Positions 27,086 through 35,151 of a stretch of DNA of 64,000 bases are shown piece after piece; position 1 is the first letter of the stretch; each line of letters begins with the position of its first letter. Origin of the DNA: Ascidiimonas aurantiaca (GTDB lineage Bacteria; Bacteroidota; Bacteroidia; Flavobacteriales; Flavobacteriaceae); NCBI RefSeq assembly GCF_037646345.1, contig NZ_JBBEWR010000002.1:420129-484128 (forward strand), given 5' to 3'. Under the pieces are notes generated by a model. That model ran no database searches. It saw only the letters and a list, made by a program, of their open reading frames with translations, and was not told the DNA's origin. The translations under genes and the position numbers were made by a program.

Positions 27086-27595
27086 ATGAAACAGTCTGAA
27101 TTTTTAAAGATAGTAATACCGTTTAAGGACAAGGTTTTTCGATTAGCTAAACGATTGTTGGTTTCTGTAGAAGAAGCAGAAGATGCCACCCAGGAAATAC
27201 TTTTGAAGTTATGGACCAACAAAGAGGGAATAGGCAAATACAAAAATGTAGAAGCCTTTACCATGACGATGACCAAGAACTATTGTCTGGATCGTTTAAA
27301 GTCAAAACAGGCATCAAACCTTAAACTGGTTCACAGTAATTATAAAGATGAACAGGTTTCTTTGCAAAAGCAGTTAGAAGCAGAAGATAGTGTACAGTGG
27401 ATGAACCGGATCATGAAAAACCTTCCGGAGCAACAAAAACTGGTACTACAATTAAGAGATATTGAACAGTATGAATTTGATGAAATAGCAAAAATGCTGG
27501 AAATGAACCCTACCGCAGTACGAGTAGCACTGTCGAGAGCCCGAAAAACCGTGAGAGAAGAATTGATAAAAAAACATAACTATGGAGTTAGTTAA
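27086..27595 (+). CDS. ECF-type RNA polymerase sigma factor
   Basis: A 169-residue sigma factor. Region 2 is at about 20-75 (EAEDATQEILLKLW), region 4 at about 115-160 (LPEQQKLVLQLRDIEQYEFDEIA, then NPTAVRVALSRARKTVREEL). I choose the ATG at 27086; an in-frame TTG lies at 27047. It overlaps the next gene by 14 bases, so a membrane partner is made with it. Together with the downstream pair of DUF4252 genes it forms a four-gene operon of a type seen often in Flavobacteriia. Confidence 0.92.
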   Translation: MKQSEFLKIVIPFKDKVFRLAKRLLVSVEEAEDATQEILLKLWTNKEGIGKYKNVEAFTMTMTKNYCLDRLKSKQASNLKLVHSNYKDEQVSLQKQLEAEDSVQWMNRIMKNLPEQQKLVLQLRDIEQYEFDEIAKMLEMNPTAVRVALSRARKTVREELIKKHNYGVS

Positions 27596-28010
27596 TACTA
27601 TAGAAAAATTGTTAGAAAAGTACTTTGAAGCTACGACCACCGTGGCTGAGGAGAAGGAATTACAGGCTTACTTTTCCGGGGATGATGTAGCACCTCACCT
27701 CGAAGAGTATATACCTATGTTCCAGTCTTTTTCAATAGCCAGACAAGAGCGTTCTACCAGACCCGTTCCATTAAAACCTCAAGTAAATATAATAATATAT
27801 AGGTGGATTTCTGTGGCAGCAGTAGCGGTTCTTGCATTTGGTATTTATTTTGGCAACTGGTATAGCGATAAACAAGAAATAGAAATGGCCTACCAGGAAA
27901 CCCAAAAAGCGTTTGAGTTAATTGCCCAAAACCTTGACAGAGGTACTAAGAAAATGGGATATCTCAATGAGTTTACAAATACAAAAAGTAAAATTTTAAT
28001 TAACGATTAA
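27582..28010 (+). CDS. Putative anti-sigma factor (single-span membrane protein)
   Basis: A 142-residue protein. The N-terminal 68 residues are helical and acidic (LLEKYFEATTTVAEEKELQAYF, a shape also found in anti-sigma N-termini), a single hydrophobic span is at about 69-88 (IYRWISVAAVAVLAFGIYFG), and a short helical periplasmic tail follows. The overlap with the sigma gene and the topology suggest that it binds and holds the sigma factor at the membrane. No zinc-binding H-x3-C-x2-C motif is present, so the role is inferred. Confidence 0.75.
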   Translation: MELVNTIEKLLEKYFEATTTVAEEKELQAYFSGDDVAPHLEEYIPMFQSFSIARQERSTRPVPLKPQVNIIIYRWISVAAVAVLAFGIYFGNWYSDKQEIEMAYQETQKAFELIAQNLDRGTKKMGYLNEFTNTKSKILIND

Positions 28011-28020
28011 AAAAAAGATC

Positions 28021-28554
28021 ATGAAAAAAATAGTTTTATGTATAGCATTGGCTGCTTTTCCAATAATTCTTTCAGCCCAATCCATTTTCGATAAATTTGA
28101 AGATATGGATGATGTAAGTACGGTAGTCGTAAATCAGAATATGTTTAAGCTTTTCTCTCGTATTGAGGCCGATGATCCGGAAGCAAGAGAGTTTATGGAA
28201 ATGGTGAAGTCACTTAAAGATCTCAAAGTGTTTATTACGGAAGACAAAGCGGTTTCTGAAGAAATGAAAGCTACCGTAGATACCTACCTTAAGCGTTCTT
28301 CATTGCAGGAACTTATGCGGGTAAAAGATAAAGAAACCAATGTGAAGTTCTATATCAGGCAGGGAAGAGATGAAGACCACGTAAGCGAATTGTTAATGTT
28401 TGTTACCGGTATTAAGGAAGTAGAAGCTAATGGCAGGAAAATAGAGACCGTTTTGCTCACGCTTACCGGAGACATAGACCTTACCAAAATCAGTACCTTA
28501 ACAAAAAAGATGAACCTTCCATCCGAATTGGAAAAGGCAGATAAGAATAAGTAA
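28021..28554 (+). CDS. DUF4252 protein, exported
   Basis: A 177-residue protein with a signal peptide (cleavage after ILSAQ, about 20). The mature part matches DUF4252: DKFEDMDDVSTVVVNQNMFKL, a central SLKDLKVFITED and a C-terminal alternating strand-helix pattern. The function of the family is unknown. It is the third gene of a sigma factor operon and probably reports or protects the envelope under the stress sensed by the sigma system. Its downstream neighbour is a paralogue that is a lipoprotein. Confidence 0.82.
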   Translation: MKKIVLCIALAAFPIILSAQSIFDKFEDMDDVSTVVVNQNMFKLFSRIEADDPEAREFMEMVKSLKDLKVFITEDKAVSEEMKATVDTYLKRSSLQELMRVKDKETNVKFYIRQGRDEDHVSELLMFVTGIKEVEANGRKIETVLLTLTGDIDLTKISTLTKKMNLPSELEKADKNK

Positions 28555-28565
28555 TTAAAAAGTTC

Positions 28566-28621
28566 CTTAAATGGATATGGACACCTTCTCTTATAAAAAG
28601 TTGAGTCCATATCCATTTAAG
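28566..28621 (+). repeat. 17-bp perfect inverted repeat between the two DUF4252 genes
   Basis: CTTAAATGGATATGGAC (28566-28582) pairs with GTCCATATCCATTTAAG (28605-28621) around a 22-base loop. No T run follows, so it is not a standard terminator. It may stabilise or process the mRNA between the two paralogous genes, giving different protein amounts, or bind a dimeric regulator. Confidence 0.85.
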
Positions 28622-28653
28622 AGATCTAAACTATTAATATAAATCTTTTAAAG

Positions 28654-29196
28654 ATGAGAACAGTACGTACATTTTTTCTTCTCCTTATAGCAGGGATGCT
28701 TTTCCAATCTTGCAATAACTCCCAAAGTTTGCAACAATATTATGTAGATAATCAGGCTAATTCTGATTTTATGGCTATAGATTTTCACACAAGTATGCTG
28801 AATATAGAAGAAGCAGATCTGGATGAGGCACAAAAGGAAGCATACCAATCTATACGAAAACTAAATGTACTTGCTTTTAAGCTTACTGAGGAAAACAAGC
28901 AGACTTTTGAAGAAGAAAGAATCAAAGTAAGAGAGATATTAAAAAATCCGAGATACAAGGATCTGGTAAAGCTCAATTCGGGAGGTATAAAAGCTACGGT
29001 GAAATATCTCGGGGAAGAAGATGCGATAGACGAGGTGATCATTTTTGGGATCAATGAAGAAATGGGATTTGCCGTAGTTCGTGTATTAGGAGAAGATATG
29101 AGGCCTGAAAATGTAATGAAGCTTATGTCTGTTGTAGAACAAAGTGGTGCCGGAGAGAACTCACTGGAAGCTTTGAAAGGCTTTTTAGGTCAATAA
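28654..29196 (+). CDS. DUF4252 protein, lipoprotein
   Basis: A 180-residue lipoprotein (lipobox MLFQSC, Cys about 20) of the DUF4252 family, paralogous to the gene before it: VNLDEAQKEAYQSIRKLNVLAF-like helix, LVKLNSGGIKATVKYLGEED and VIIFGINEEMGFAVVRVLGEDM. It ends the sigma-factor operon and is followed by a good terminator. The pair of an exported form and a lipid-anchored form may work together in the envelope; this is inference from co-transcription. Confidence 0.82.
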   Translation: MRTVRTFFLLLIAGMLFQSCNNSQSLQQYYVDNQANSDFMAIDFHTSMLNIEEADLDEAQKEAYQSIRKLNVLAFKLTEENKQTFEEERIKVREILKNPRYKDLVKLNSGGIKATVKYLGEEDAIDEVIIFGINEEMGFAVVRVLGEDMRPENVMKLMSVVEQSGAGENSLEALKGFLGQ

Positions 29197-29240
29197 AGAG
29201 ATGGTATAAGGTTCAAATCAATCAAAGTGTTAATTAAGCG

Positions 29241-29272
29241 AAACCCCGTTATCAAAGGGGTTTTGTTTTTTT
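29241..29272 (+). terminator. Rho-independent terminator after the DUF4252 operon
   Basis: Stem AAACCCC / GGGGTTT with a nine-base loop, then TGTTTTTTT. The A-rich left side may also serve the convergent purB transcript. Confidence 0.85.
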
Positions 29273-29288
29273 GGTATTTCTGAGTTCT

Positions 29289-30632
29289 TTAGATCCCGGT
29301 ATAATTAAAAGGAGTAATTGCCTTTAATTCTTCTTTAATGGTATTGTTTACAGAAAGTGTATCAATAAAATCGGAAATGGTGTTTTGTGTGATCCTGCTA
29401 TTGGTTCGGGTTAACCCTTTAAGGGCCTCGTACGGATTGGGATACCCTTCTCGTCTTAAAATGGTTTGTATAGCCTCGGCCACTACAGCCCAGTTGTCTT
29501 CGAGATCTTTGTCAAAACGTTCTTTGTTCAGAAGCAGTTTGTCAAGCCCTTTTAAGGTTGCCTCAAATGCTATAAGGGTATGCCCGAAAGGTATTCCTAT
29601 ATTTCTGAGAACGGTACTGTCTGTAAGGTCTCTTTGCAGCCGGGAAACTGGTAATTTGGCAGAAAGATGTTCAAAAAGAGCATTGGCGATCCCTAAATTA
29701 CCTTCCGAATTTTCAAAATCGATGGGGTTTACTTTATGCGGCATCGCAGAAGAGCCTACTTCTCCCTCTTTAATACGCTGTTTAAAATAATCCATAGAAA
29801 TGTAGGTCCAAATGTCGCGGTCCAGATCAATTAAAATCGTATTAATGCGTTTCAACCCGTCAAAAACGGCTGCTGCATGGTCATAATGCTCAATTTGAGT
29901 GGTGGGAAAAGAGTGGTAAAGCCCCAGTATGTTCTCAACAAAATCTTTACCAAAAGCCTTCCAGTCTGTATCGGGATAGGCAACGTGGTGTGCATTGAAG
30001 TTTCCGGTAGCTCCGCCAAATTTGGCCGCAAACGGAATTTGCTGTAAAGCTTTTAATTGCTCTTCAATACGCTTTATAAAAACAAGTATTTCTTTTCCAA
30101 GACGTGTAGGTGAAGCCGGTTGCCCGTGGGTACGGGCCAGCATGGAGACCTCTTTCCAGTTGTTTGACAATTGATCCAGTTTTGCAACCAGTCGTGTTAA
30201 CGTAGGTAAATATGCCTGCTGAATAGCTTCTTTTATAGATAATGGGACTGCTGTATTGTTAATATCCTGTGAAGTAAGGCCAAAATGTATAAATTCTTTA
30301 TACGCTGAAATACCCAGATGTTCAAAGCGCTCTTTTATAAAATATTCTACAGCTTTCACATCATGATTGGTGATACTTTCAATGTCTTTTATCGCCTTTG
30401 CATCTGATGAGGTGAAGTTTTCATAGATATTTCTAAGATCGTCATACAAGGAAGCGTCAAAATTTGCAAGTTGTGGTAACGGCAGGTTACAAAGGGCTAT
30501 AAAATATTCGATCTCTACACGTACCCTGTATTTTATGAGTGCCTCTTCGGAGAAAAACGCAGATAGTATTTGGGTTTTATTACGATAACGTCCGTCTATG
30601 GGAGAGATTGCATTAAGTGCCGTAAGCTGCAT
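29289..30632 (-). CDS. purB: Adenylosuccinate lyase
   Basis: A 447-residue enzyme of the fumarase/aspartase superfamily. It splits SAICAR to AICAR and adenylosuccinate to AMP, both releasing fumarate, in purine synthesis. Signature parts are TNHDVKAVEYFIKE, HFGLTSQDINNTA (substrate His), ARTHGQPASPTRLGKE and the mobile loop GSSAMPHKVNPIDFENSEG with the catalytic Ser. The length is normal for the E. coli-like type. A small helical-repeat gene lies directly upstream on the same strand. Confidence 0.95.
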   Translation of the reverse strand: MQLTALNAISPIDGRYRNKTQILSAFFSEEALIKYRVRVEIEYFIALCNLPLPQLANFDASLYDDLRNIYENFTSSDAKAIKDIESITNHDVKAVEYFIKERFEHLGISAYKEFIHFGLTSQDINNTAVPLSIKEAIQQAYLPTLTRLVAKLDQLSNNWKEVSMLARTHGQPASPTRLGKEILVFIKRIEEQLKALQQIPFAAKFGGATGNFNAHHVAYPDTDWKAFGKDFVENILGLYHSFPTTQIEHYDHAAAVFDGLKRINTILIDLDRDIWTYISMDYFKQRIKEGEVGSSAMPHKVNPIDFENSEGNLGIANALFEHLSAKLPVSRLQRDLTDSTVLRNIGIPFGHTLIAFEATLKGLDKLLLNKERFDKDLEDNWAVVAEAIQTILRREGYPNPYEALKGLTRTNSRITQNTISDFIDTLSVNNTIKEELKAITPFNYTGI

Positions 30633-30688
30633 AACAGTAATTTTTAAGAAGGCTCAAAGATACTTCATAAGCCACATATAATAAAGTC

Positions 30689-31261
30689 TTATTCTTTTTC
30701 TTTATGCAGTTTTTCAAGGGTTTTTATGGCAGCAGCTTTAAAGCCGGGAGATTGTTTTGGTATTTGCAGCTTTAATACACTTACAAGTTCTGGATGTATC
30801 CATGCAAACTTTTTTCCTAAAAGGTGCAAAGTGTAAATAGAGTACGCTTTGGGAGCTACTTTTACATCGCTTATTAACCAGTCAAAACACGCTTCTGTTA
30901 TTCGTTCCAAATGCAGATCATTAATTGCATTTTTAAGGGGTGTATCTTTTTTGGCGAAATAATGTTTGGTGAGTAGCTGGCATGTTTTGGCAACGGGTCG
31001 TATAGAAGATTCCCTGGAAAACCCTTTCAGGTTCTCTGTAAACTCGTCGAGATACGGAATGAGTAGAGTGGGGTTTTTAAGCATGACAAACTCCAGAATC
31101 CAGCACGCACGTGAAGAAACCTCATTATGAAACTGGTAGCAAATTAGAAGCAGTTCGGGAAATAAATCAGGCTGACGAATTACTTTTTCTGCCAGGCGCA
31201 GGCGGGTTTCGCGATATGCTTTTAATGTTTCAAGTTCTTCGTAAAAGGTTTTCGCAGCCAT
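30689..31261 (-). CDS. Helical-repeat protein of unknown function upstream of purB
   Basis: A 190-residue all-alpha cytoplasmic protein with HEAT-like helix pairs (ELLLICYQFHNEVSSRACWILE, NPTLLIPYLDEFTENLKG, FKAAAIKTLEKLHKEKE). It precedes purB by 56 bases on the same strand. Homologues in Flavobacteriia are often labelled adenylosuccinate lyase, presumably by copied annotation from the neighbour. It has none of the lyase signatures, so that label is unsupported. A scaffold or regulator role is possible. Confidence 0.7.
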   Translation of the reverse strand: MAAKTFYEELETLKAYRETRLRLAEKVIRQPDLFPELLLICYQFHNEVSSRACWILEFVMLKNPTLLIPYLDEFTENLKGFSRESSIRPVAKTCQLLTKHYFAKKDTPLKNAINDLHLERITEACFDWLISDVKVAPKAYSIYTLHLLGKKFAWIHPELVSVLKLQIPKQSPGFKAAAIKTLEKLHKEKE

Positions 31262-31299
31262 ATTTTTTGTTACTTTTAAAGCTCAAAATTTACATCAAA

Positions 31300-31770
31300 A
31301 TGAAAATACTGAAAAAAATTCTGGTAGCATTGTTACTTGTCTTAATTGTTATGCAGTTTTTCCGCCCTAAGAAAAATCAGTCTGATGTAGTTCCTGCTAC
31401 AGACTTCCTGGCAGTGACCAATCCTACTCCGGAAGTACAATCACTGGTTAAAAATGCCTGTTATGACTGTCACTCTAATCATACACGCTATCCCTGGTAC
31501 AGTGAGGTAGCTCCTTTTTCGTATATAATTGCAGAGCATATAAAAGATGGAAAAAAGCATCTCAACTTTTCTGAATGGGATAATTATAGCACAAAGAAAA
31601 AAGCACATAAACTTGAAGAGTTTGTGGAAGAAGTAGAGGAGGCACACATGCCCCTGGATTCATATACCTGGCTTCATAAAGATGCGAAATTGTCTCAGGA
31701 ACAGATCACCAAACTCACCAACTGGGTGAAAGATGTACATTTTATTTACCAGTTAGGCGATTCGCAATAA
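31300..31770 (+). CDS. Heme-binding domain protein, membrane anchored
   Basis: A 156-residue protein with one N-terminal membrane anchor (about 5-21, ILVALLLVLIVMQFF). The periplasmic part has one c-type heme motif, CYDCH (about 54-58), followed by SNHTRYPWYSEVAPFSY and a helical region, as in the Haem_bd family of Bacteroidota. It probably carries electrons or senses redox state. I choose the ATG at 31300; the longer frame from 31111 runs antisense through the preceding gene. Its end overlaps the convergent Sir2 gene by 29 bases. Confidence 0.85.
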   Translation: MKILKKILVALLLVLIVMQFFRPKKNQSDVVPATDFLAVTNPTPEVQSLVKNACYDCHSNHTRYPWYSEVAPFSYIIAEHIKDGKKHLNFSEWDNYSTKKKAHKLEEFVEEVEEAHMPLDSYTWLHKDAKLSQEQITKLTNWVKDVHFIYQLGDSQ

Positions 31771-32428
31771 GAGGTACTCCTTCGGTAGCTTTTTGTGCAA
31801 TAACGTGAAGTTTATGCATATCGTTTTCCCGTAAAGAGGGTTCGGGATCTATAAAATAAATGGGAACATCGGTTTTTCTATAATGTACAAGATTGGCGGC
31901 CGGATACACTTGCATTGATGTACCAATAACCAAAATAAAATCGGCCTGCTGTATTACAGGAATGGCAACCTCGATCATAGGAACCATTTCTCCAAACCAT
32001 ACAATATGTGGTCTTAACTGGTGTTGATGCTCGCAAAAATCACCGAAGCTTAGATCTTCTCTCCAGTCGTAAATAAGGTTCTCATCAAAAGTGCTCCTTA
32101 CTTTTAAAAGTTCACCATGCAAATGTAGCACTTTGGTACTGCCTGCTCTTTCATGCAGGTCATCAACATTTTGAGTAATTACCGTTACGTCAAAATCCTC
32201 TTCCAGTCGGGCAAGAGTAAAATGTGCAGTATTTGGTTGTACCGTAAGAAGTTGTCGTCTTCGTTTATTGTAAAAATCAAGTACCAGTTCCGGATTTTTT
32301 TCCCACCCAAAAGGCGAGGCTACTTCCATAATGTCATGACCTTCCCAGAGGCCGTCTGCTCCTCTAAAGGTACTGATACCGCTTTCGGCACTAATGCCTG
32401 CACCTGTTAGTGCCACCAGTTTTTTCAT
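31742..32428 (-). CDS. cobB: NAD-dependent protein deacylase, Sir2 family (class III type)
   Basis: A 228-residue sirtuin that removes acyl groups from lysines, using NAD. The NAD site is GAGISAESGISTFRG, the base is in TQNVDDLHERAG and LHLHGE (catalytic His), and the end of the pocket is VIGTSMQVYPAANL. The YNKRR motif gives the Tyr-x-x-Arg pair tied to succinyl and malonyl substrates. The four zinc-binding cysteines found in most sirtuins are absent: the protein has a single Cys. The fold may be stabilised in another way in this group. It converges on the heme-binding gene. Confidence 0.87.
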   Translation of the reverse strand: MKKLVALTGAGISAESGISTFRGADGLWEGHDIMEVASPFGWEKNPELVLDFYNKRRRQLLTVQPNTAHFTLARLEEDFDVTVITQNVDDLHERAGSTKVLHLHGELLKVRSTFDENLIYDWREDLSFGDFCEHQHQLRPHIVWFGEMVPMIEVAIPVIQQADFILVIGTSMQVYPAANLVHYRKTDVPIYFIDPEPSLRENDMHKLHVIAQKATEGVPLIANRLTGK

Positions 32429-32437
32429 TTTCTGATT

Positions 32438-32468
32438 TTTTTCAAATTTAAGATAACACCTATATTTG
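32438..32468 (+). promoter_or_regulatory. Promoter of the trmH-like gene
   Basis: TATATTTG at 32461-32468 fits TAnnTTTG exactly, with TTTT at 32438-32441 and a 19-base spacer. It lies between divergent genes; the start codon is only about 15 bases past the box, so the leader is very short. Confidence 0.55.
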
Positions 32469-32482
32469 ACAAAACAGAATTT

Positions 32483-33142
32483 ATGAACCAGATAAAACTT
32501 CTCAAATACCTGGAGGGTTTTATGACCGAAGAACGTAAAAAGCGTTTTTTGGAAATACTCTCAAACCGTACCAAACATTTTACGGTAGTTATGGAAGATG
32601 TTTTTCAGGCGCATAACACCAGTGCGGTAATACGCAGTTGCGATGTTTTTGGGTTACAGGAGGCACATTTTGTTGAAGAACGATTTGGGAAAAAGCTGGA
32701 CAGCAAAATTGCTATGGGAGCACAAAAATGGGTAGATGTGCACAGGTATGCCAAAACAGAAGATTGTATTGTACACTTACAAAAAAAAGGGTATCAAATA
32801 ATTGCAACCACCCCACATAATGATTCTTGTTTTCTTGAGGATTTCGACATATCTCAAAAAAGTGCGTTTTTCTTCGGAACAGAAAAGCAAGGTCTTTCCG
32901 ATGAAGTCATGGAAAAAGCAGATGGTTTTCTAAAAATACCTATGGCAGGTTTTACCGAGAGCCTCAACATTTCGGTTTCGGCGGCTATTATTTTACATTC
33001 GGTAACATCCCGGTTGCGAAAATCAGATATTCCCTGGCAACTTTCTGAAGATGAAATTCTTGAAAAAAGAATAGACTGGGCCAGGAAGACCGTAAGGAGC
33101 GTTGAGGATATTCTCTCAAGGTACTATTCTGATAATGAATAA
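32483..33142 (+). CDS. trmH: TrmH-family tRNA/rRNA 2'-O-methyltransferase (SPOUT)
   Basis: A 219-residue SPOUT-class methyltransferase. It carries the TrmH motifs: N-terminal VVMEDVFQAHNTSAVIRSCDVFG (Asn-Arg pair for catalysis), FFFGTEKQGLSDEV, and the knot sequence IPMAGFTESLNISVSAAI. The length and the extended helix at the C-terminus resemble E. coli TrmH, which methylates the ribose of G18 in tRNA. I keep the gene symbol tentative because rRNA methylases such as RlmB share the core. Confidence 0.85.
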   Translation: MNQIKLLKYLEGFMTEERKKRFLEILSNRTKHFTVVMEDVFQAHNTSAVIRSCDVFGLQEAHFVEERFGKKLDSKIAMGAQKWVDVHRYAKTEDCIVHLQKKGYQIIATTPHNDSCFLEDFDISQKSAFFFGTEKQGLSDEVMEKADGFLKIPMAGFTESLNISVSAAIILHSVTSRLRKSDIPWQLSEDEILEKRIDWARKTVRSVEDILSRYYSDNE

Positions 33143-33202
33143 TTTAATATTTTTTTAGCATTTTATTTTTTAAATTTACATAACAACCTAAACCACAACT
33201 CA

Positions 33203-33730
33203 ATGACAATACTGTTTTATATACTGGGAGCCCTGGTACTTGTTTTTGTTATACTTCTTATAATAGCTCCTAAAACATACGATGTTTCAAGAACTGTTGA
33301 GGTCTCCAGACCACTTCCTGAGGTATTTAATTACCTAAAACTGCTAAAAAACCAGGACGAATGGTCGCCCTGGAGCAAAAAAGACCCTAATATGCAAAAA
33401 GAATTTACGGGAACCGATGGTACTGTAGGCGCTATCTATTCCTGGAAAGGCAACAAAGAAGTAGGTGAGGGCGAACAGGAGATCACAGGTATTGAAGAAA
33501 ACAGGATTATTGAAAGCCGGTTGCGTTTTTTCAAACCCTGGAGGTCTGAGTCTGATGCTTATATAAGTGTGGAAGAATCCGGAGATAATAAAACGCGGGT
33601 AATATGGGGGTTATCAGGAAAGAATAAATTTCCCGTGAGTATATTGATGATCTTTATGAATATGGATAAAATGGTAGGTAAAGACTTTGAAGAAGGTCTT
33701 GCGAACCTTAAAAGTATTTTAGAAAAATAA
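33203..33730 (+). CDS. SRPBCC (polyketide cyclase-like) protein with membrane anchor
   Basis: A 175-residue protein. An N-terminal span (about 3-21, LFYILGALVLVFVILLII) is followed by a START-like beta-grasp domain (VSRPLPEVFNYLKLLKNQDEWSPWSKKDP, then TRVIWGLSGKN). Such domains bind lipids or small hydrophobic ligands in a central cavity. The ligand is unknown. The next gene, 13 bases downstream, encodes a glyoxalase-fold protein and is probably co-transcribed. Confidence 0.8.
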   Translation: MTILFYILGALVLVFVILLIIAPKTYDVSRTVEVSRPLPEVFNYLKLLKNQDEWSPWSKKDPNMQKEFTGTDGTVGAIYSWKGNKEVGEGEQEITGIEENRIIESRLRFFKPWRSESDAYISVEESGDNKTRVIWGLSGKNKFPVSILMIFMNMDKMVGKDFEEGLANLKSILEK

Positions 33731-33743
33731 TAATTTTACTAGT

Positions 33744-34124
33744 ATGGAGTATAATATAGTAGGATGGTTTGAAATCCCGGTACTGGATATGGGCCGGGCA
33801 AAGAAATTTTATGAAACCGTATTTGATGTTAATCTGCATCAGGAAGATTTTGACGGGGTTTTAATGGCGTGGTTTCCTTTTGCTGAAGGTAAGCCGGGAG
33901 CCCCGGGATCTCTTATTTTGCATAAAGACAGTTACCAACCTGATGCTCATAAAGGAGTGTTGCTCTATTTTTCTTCGCAAAACGTATCAAATGAACTGGG
34001 AAAGATAGAAGAGGCGGGAGGAACCATTTTACAGGGAAAAACACTTATTTCCGAAGAAATTGGATATATGGCCACTTTTCTGGATAGCGAAGGTAACCGG
34101 ATAGCTTTGCATTCAAGAGCATAG
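33744..34124 (+). CDS. VOC (glyoxalase/bleomycin resistance) superfamily protein
   Basis: A 126-residue single-domain protein with two beta-alpha-beta-beta-beta units: VGWFEIPVLDMGRAKKFYETVF in the first, and GVLLYFSSQNVSNELGKIEEAGG in the second, ending GYMATFLDSEGNRIALHS. The metal positions seem only partly kept: a Glu at EIPV and a His near the end. The substrate is unknown. It follows the SRPBCC gene closely. Confidence 0.82.
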   Translation: MEYNIVGWFEIPVLDMGRAKKFYETVFDVNLHQEDFDGVLMAWFPFAEGKPGAPGSLILHKDSYQPDAHKGVLLYFSSQNVSNELGKIEEAGGTILQGKTLISEEIGYMATFLDSEGNRIALHSRA

Positions 34125-34182
34125 CCTTTTACAGTAACCTATATTCTATATAACCGCGGTTTGTTTAATGTAAGGCTCAGTT

Positions 34183-34947
34183 TTATTGACAGGACAGGCG
34201 TGCGCTCCATGAATCTGTTTGATTTGGTGGTGTAGCCGTCTCCACGATCAATGTATAAATATCAGAACTACTACTTTTCCTAAACCTCAAATAAGTAGCT
34301 CCGGAAGCCAGTGATAATCCCCACGGCCCTGGATAATTAGCAGTTCCAATCCAATTTGATTCAGCTACATCATTACCATTACTGTCTTTTATTCTAAATC
34401 TGTTTGGAACATCAGCAGGACTAACAAACATAGAAATAGTAGCTCCTGTATTTACGCAGCTTACATCAAAGTCCTCATCGGGATATATGTAATAACTACT
34501 CGTGATTCCATAAAAACCCCCAAAACTCCCTCCGCAATCATCCGTACAGGGAGGAGATTGTTTGCTTATGGCCTTAATGGTTTGACATACCCCTCCATTG
34601 ATAGAAACTGTTAGGTTACCACCGTTGAAAGTTGATGAAAAACTTACATTTATATTGGTTGTTCCCTGACCAGAAGTTATGGTCATAGTACTGATATTAC
34701 TAACGGACCATTGAATAGAGGAAGGACTGATAGTGGGACTTTTTGGTGTTACAGAATACGATCTTACCGTTCCGGCAACTACCGATGAAGGACCATTTAA
34801 AGGATTGTCACAGGAAAAGCCTCTTGCAGAAATGGATATTATATTTTCACTTATTTCAGAAGATTCGTAATCGAAATCGGTTTCCGAAGTACAGGCGGTA
34901 GCAAAAAAAAGTACGATAATTAAATAATAAAGTTTGGAAGCTCTCAT
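34183..34947 (-). CDS. Secreted lipoprotein with Ig-like (PKD/Big) domain
   Basis: A 254-residue lipoprotein (lipobox FFATAC, Cys 19). Residues about 45-130 resemble a PKD- or Big-type Ig fold rich in Ser and Thr (GPSSVVAGTVRSYSVTP, SIQWSVSNISTMTITS), followed by a Cys- and Gly-rich linker (CTDDCGGSFGG) and a second beta-rich part. I recognise no enzymatic motif. It probably lies on the outer surface or in the periplasm. The gene is isolated, between convergent and same-strand neighbours. Confidence 0.7.
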   Translation of the reverse strand: MRASKLYYLIIVLFFATACTSETDFDYESSEISENIISISARGFSCDNPLNGPSSVVAGTVRSYSVTPKSPTISPSSIQWSVSNISTMTITSGQGTTNINVSFSSTFNGGNLTVSINGGVCQTIKAISKQSPPCTDDCGGSFGGFYGITSSYYIYPDEDFDVSCVNTGATISMFVSPADVPNRFRIKDSNGNDVAESNWIGTANYPGPWGLSLASGATYLRFRKSSSSDIYTLIVETATPPNQTDSWSARLSCQ

Positions 34948-35151
34948 TGTCAGTTATTTATTGGTTACCCAAAAATAAAAAATTAACTTAGGATTACAAT
35001 AAAATAAAGAATAATTGATAATAAAAAATAAGAAAAAACTTTAAAAATAAATAATACAATGTAAAAAATCTGATTGGAATTATGTGGTATGAAAGTTAAT
35101 CATACATATCGTTTTCGATCCCGTTTTTGCCTGATTAAATATTATCATTAC

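Noticed and set aside
29338..29790. A 150-codon frame opposite purB
   Set aside because: Antisense shadow of a conserved enzyme, with no motif or promoter of its own.
31111..31299. Long upstream extension of the heme-binding gene
   Set aside because: It runs antisense through the helical-repeat gene; the ATG at 31300 starts directly before the membrane anchor.
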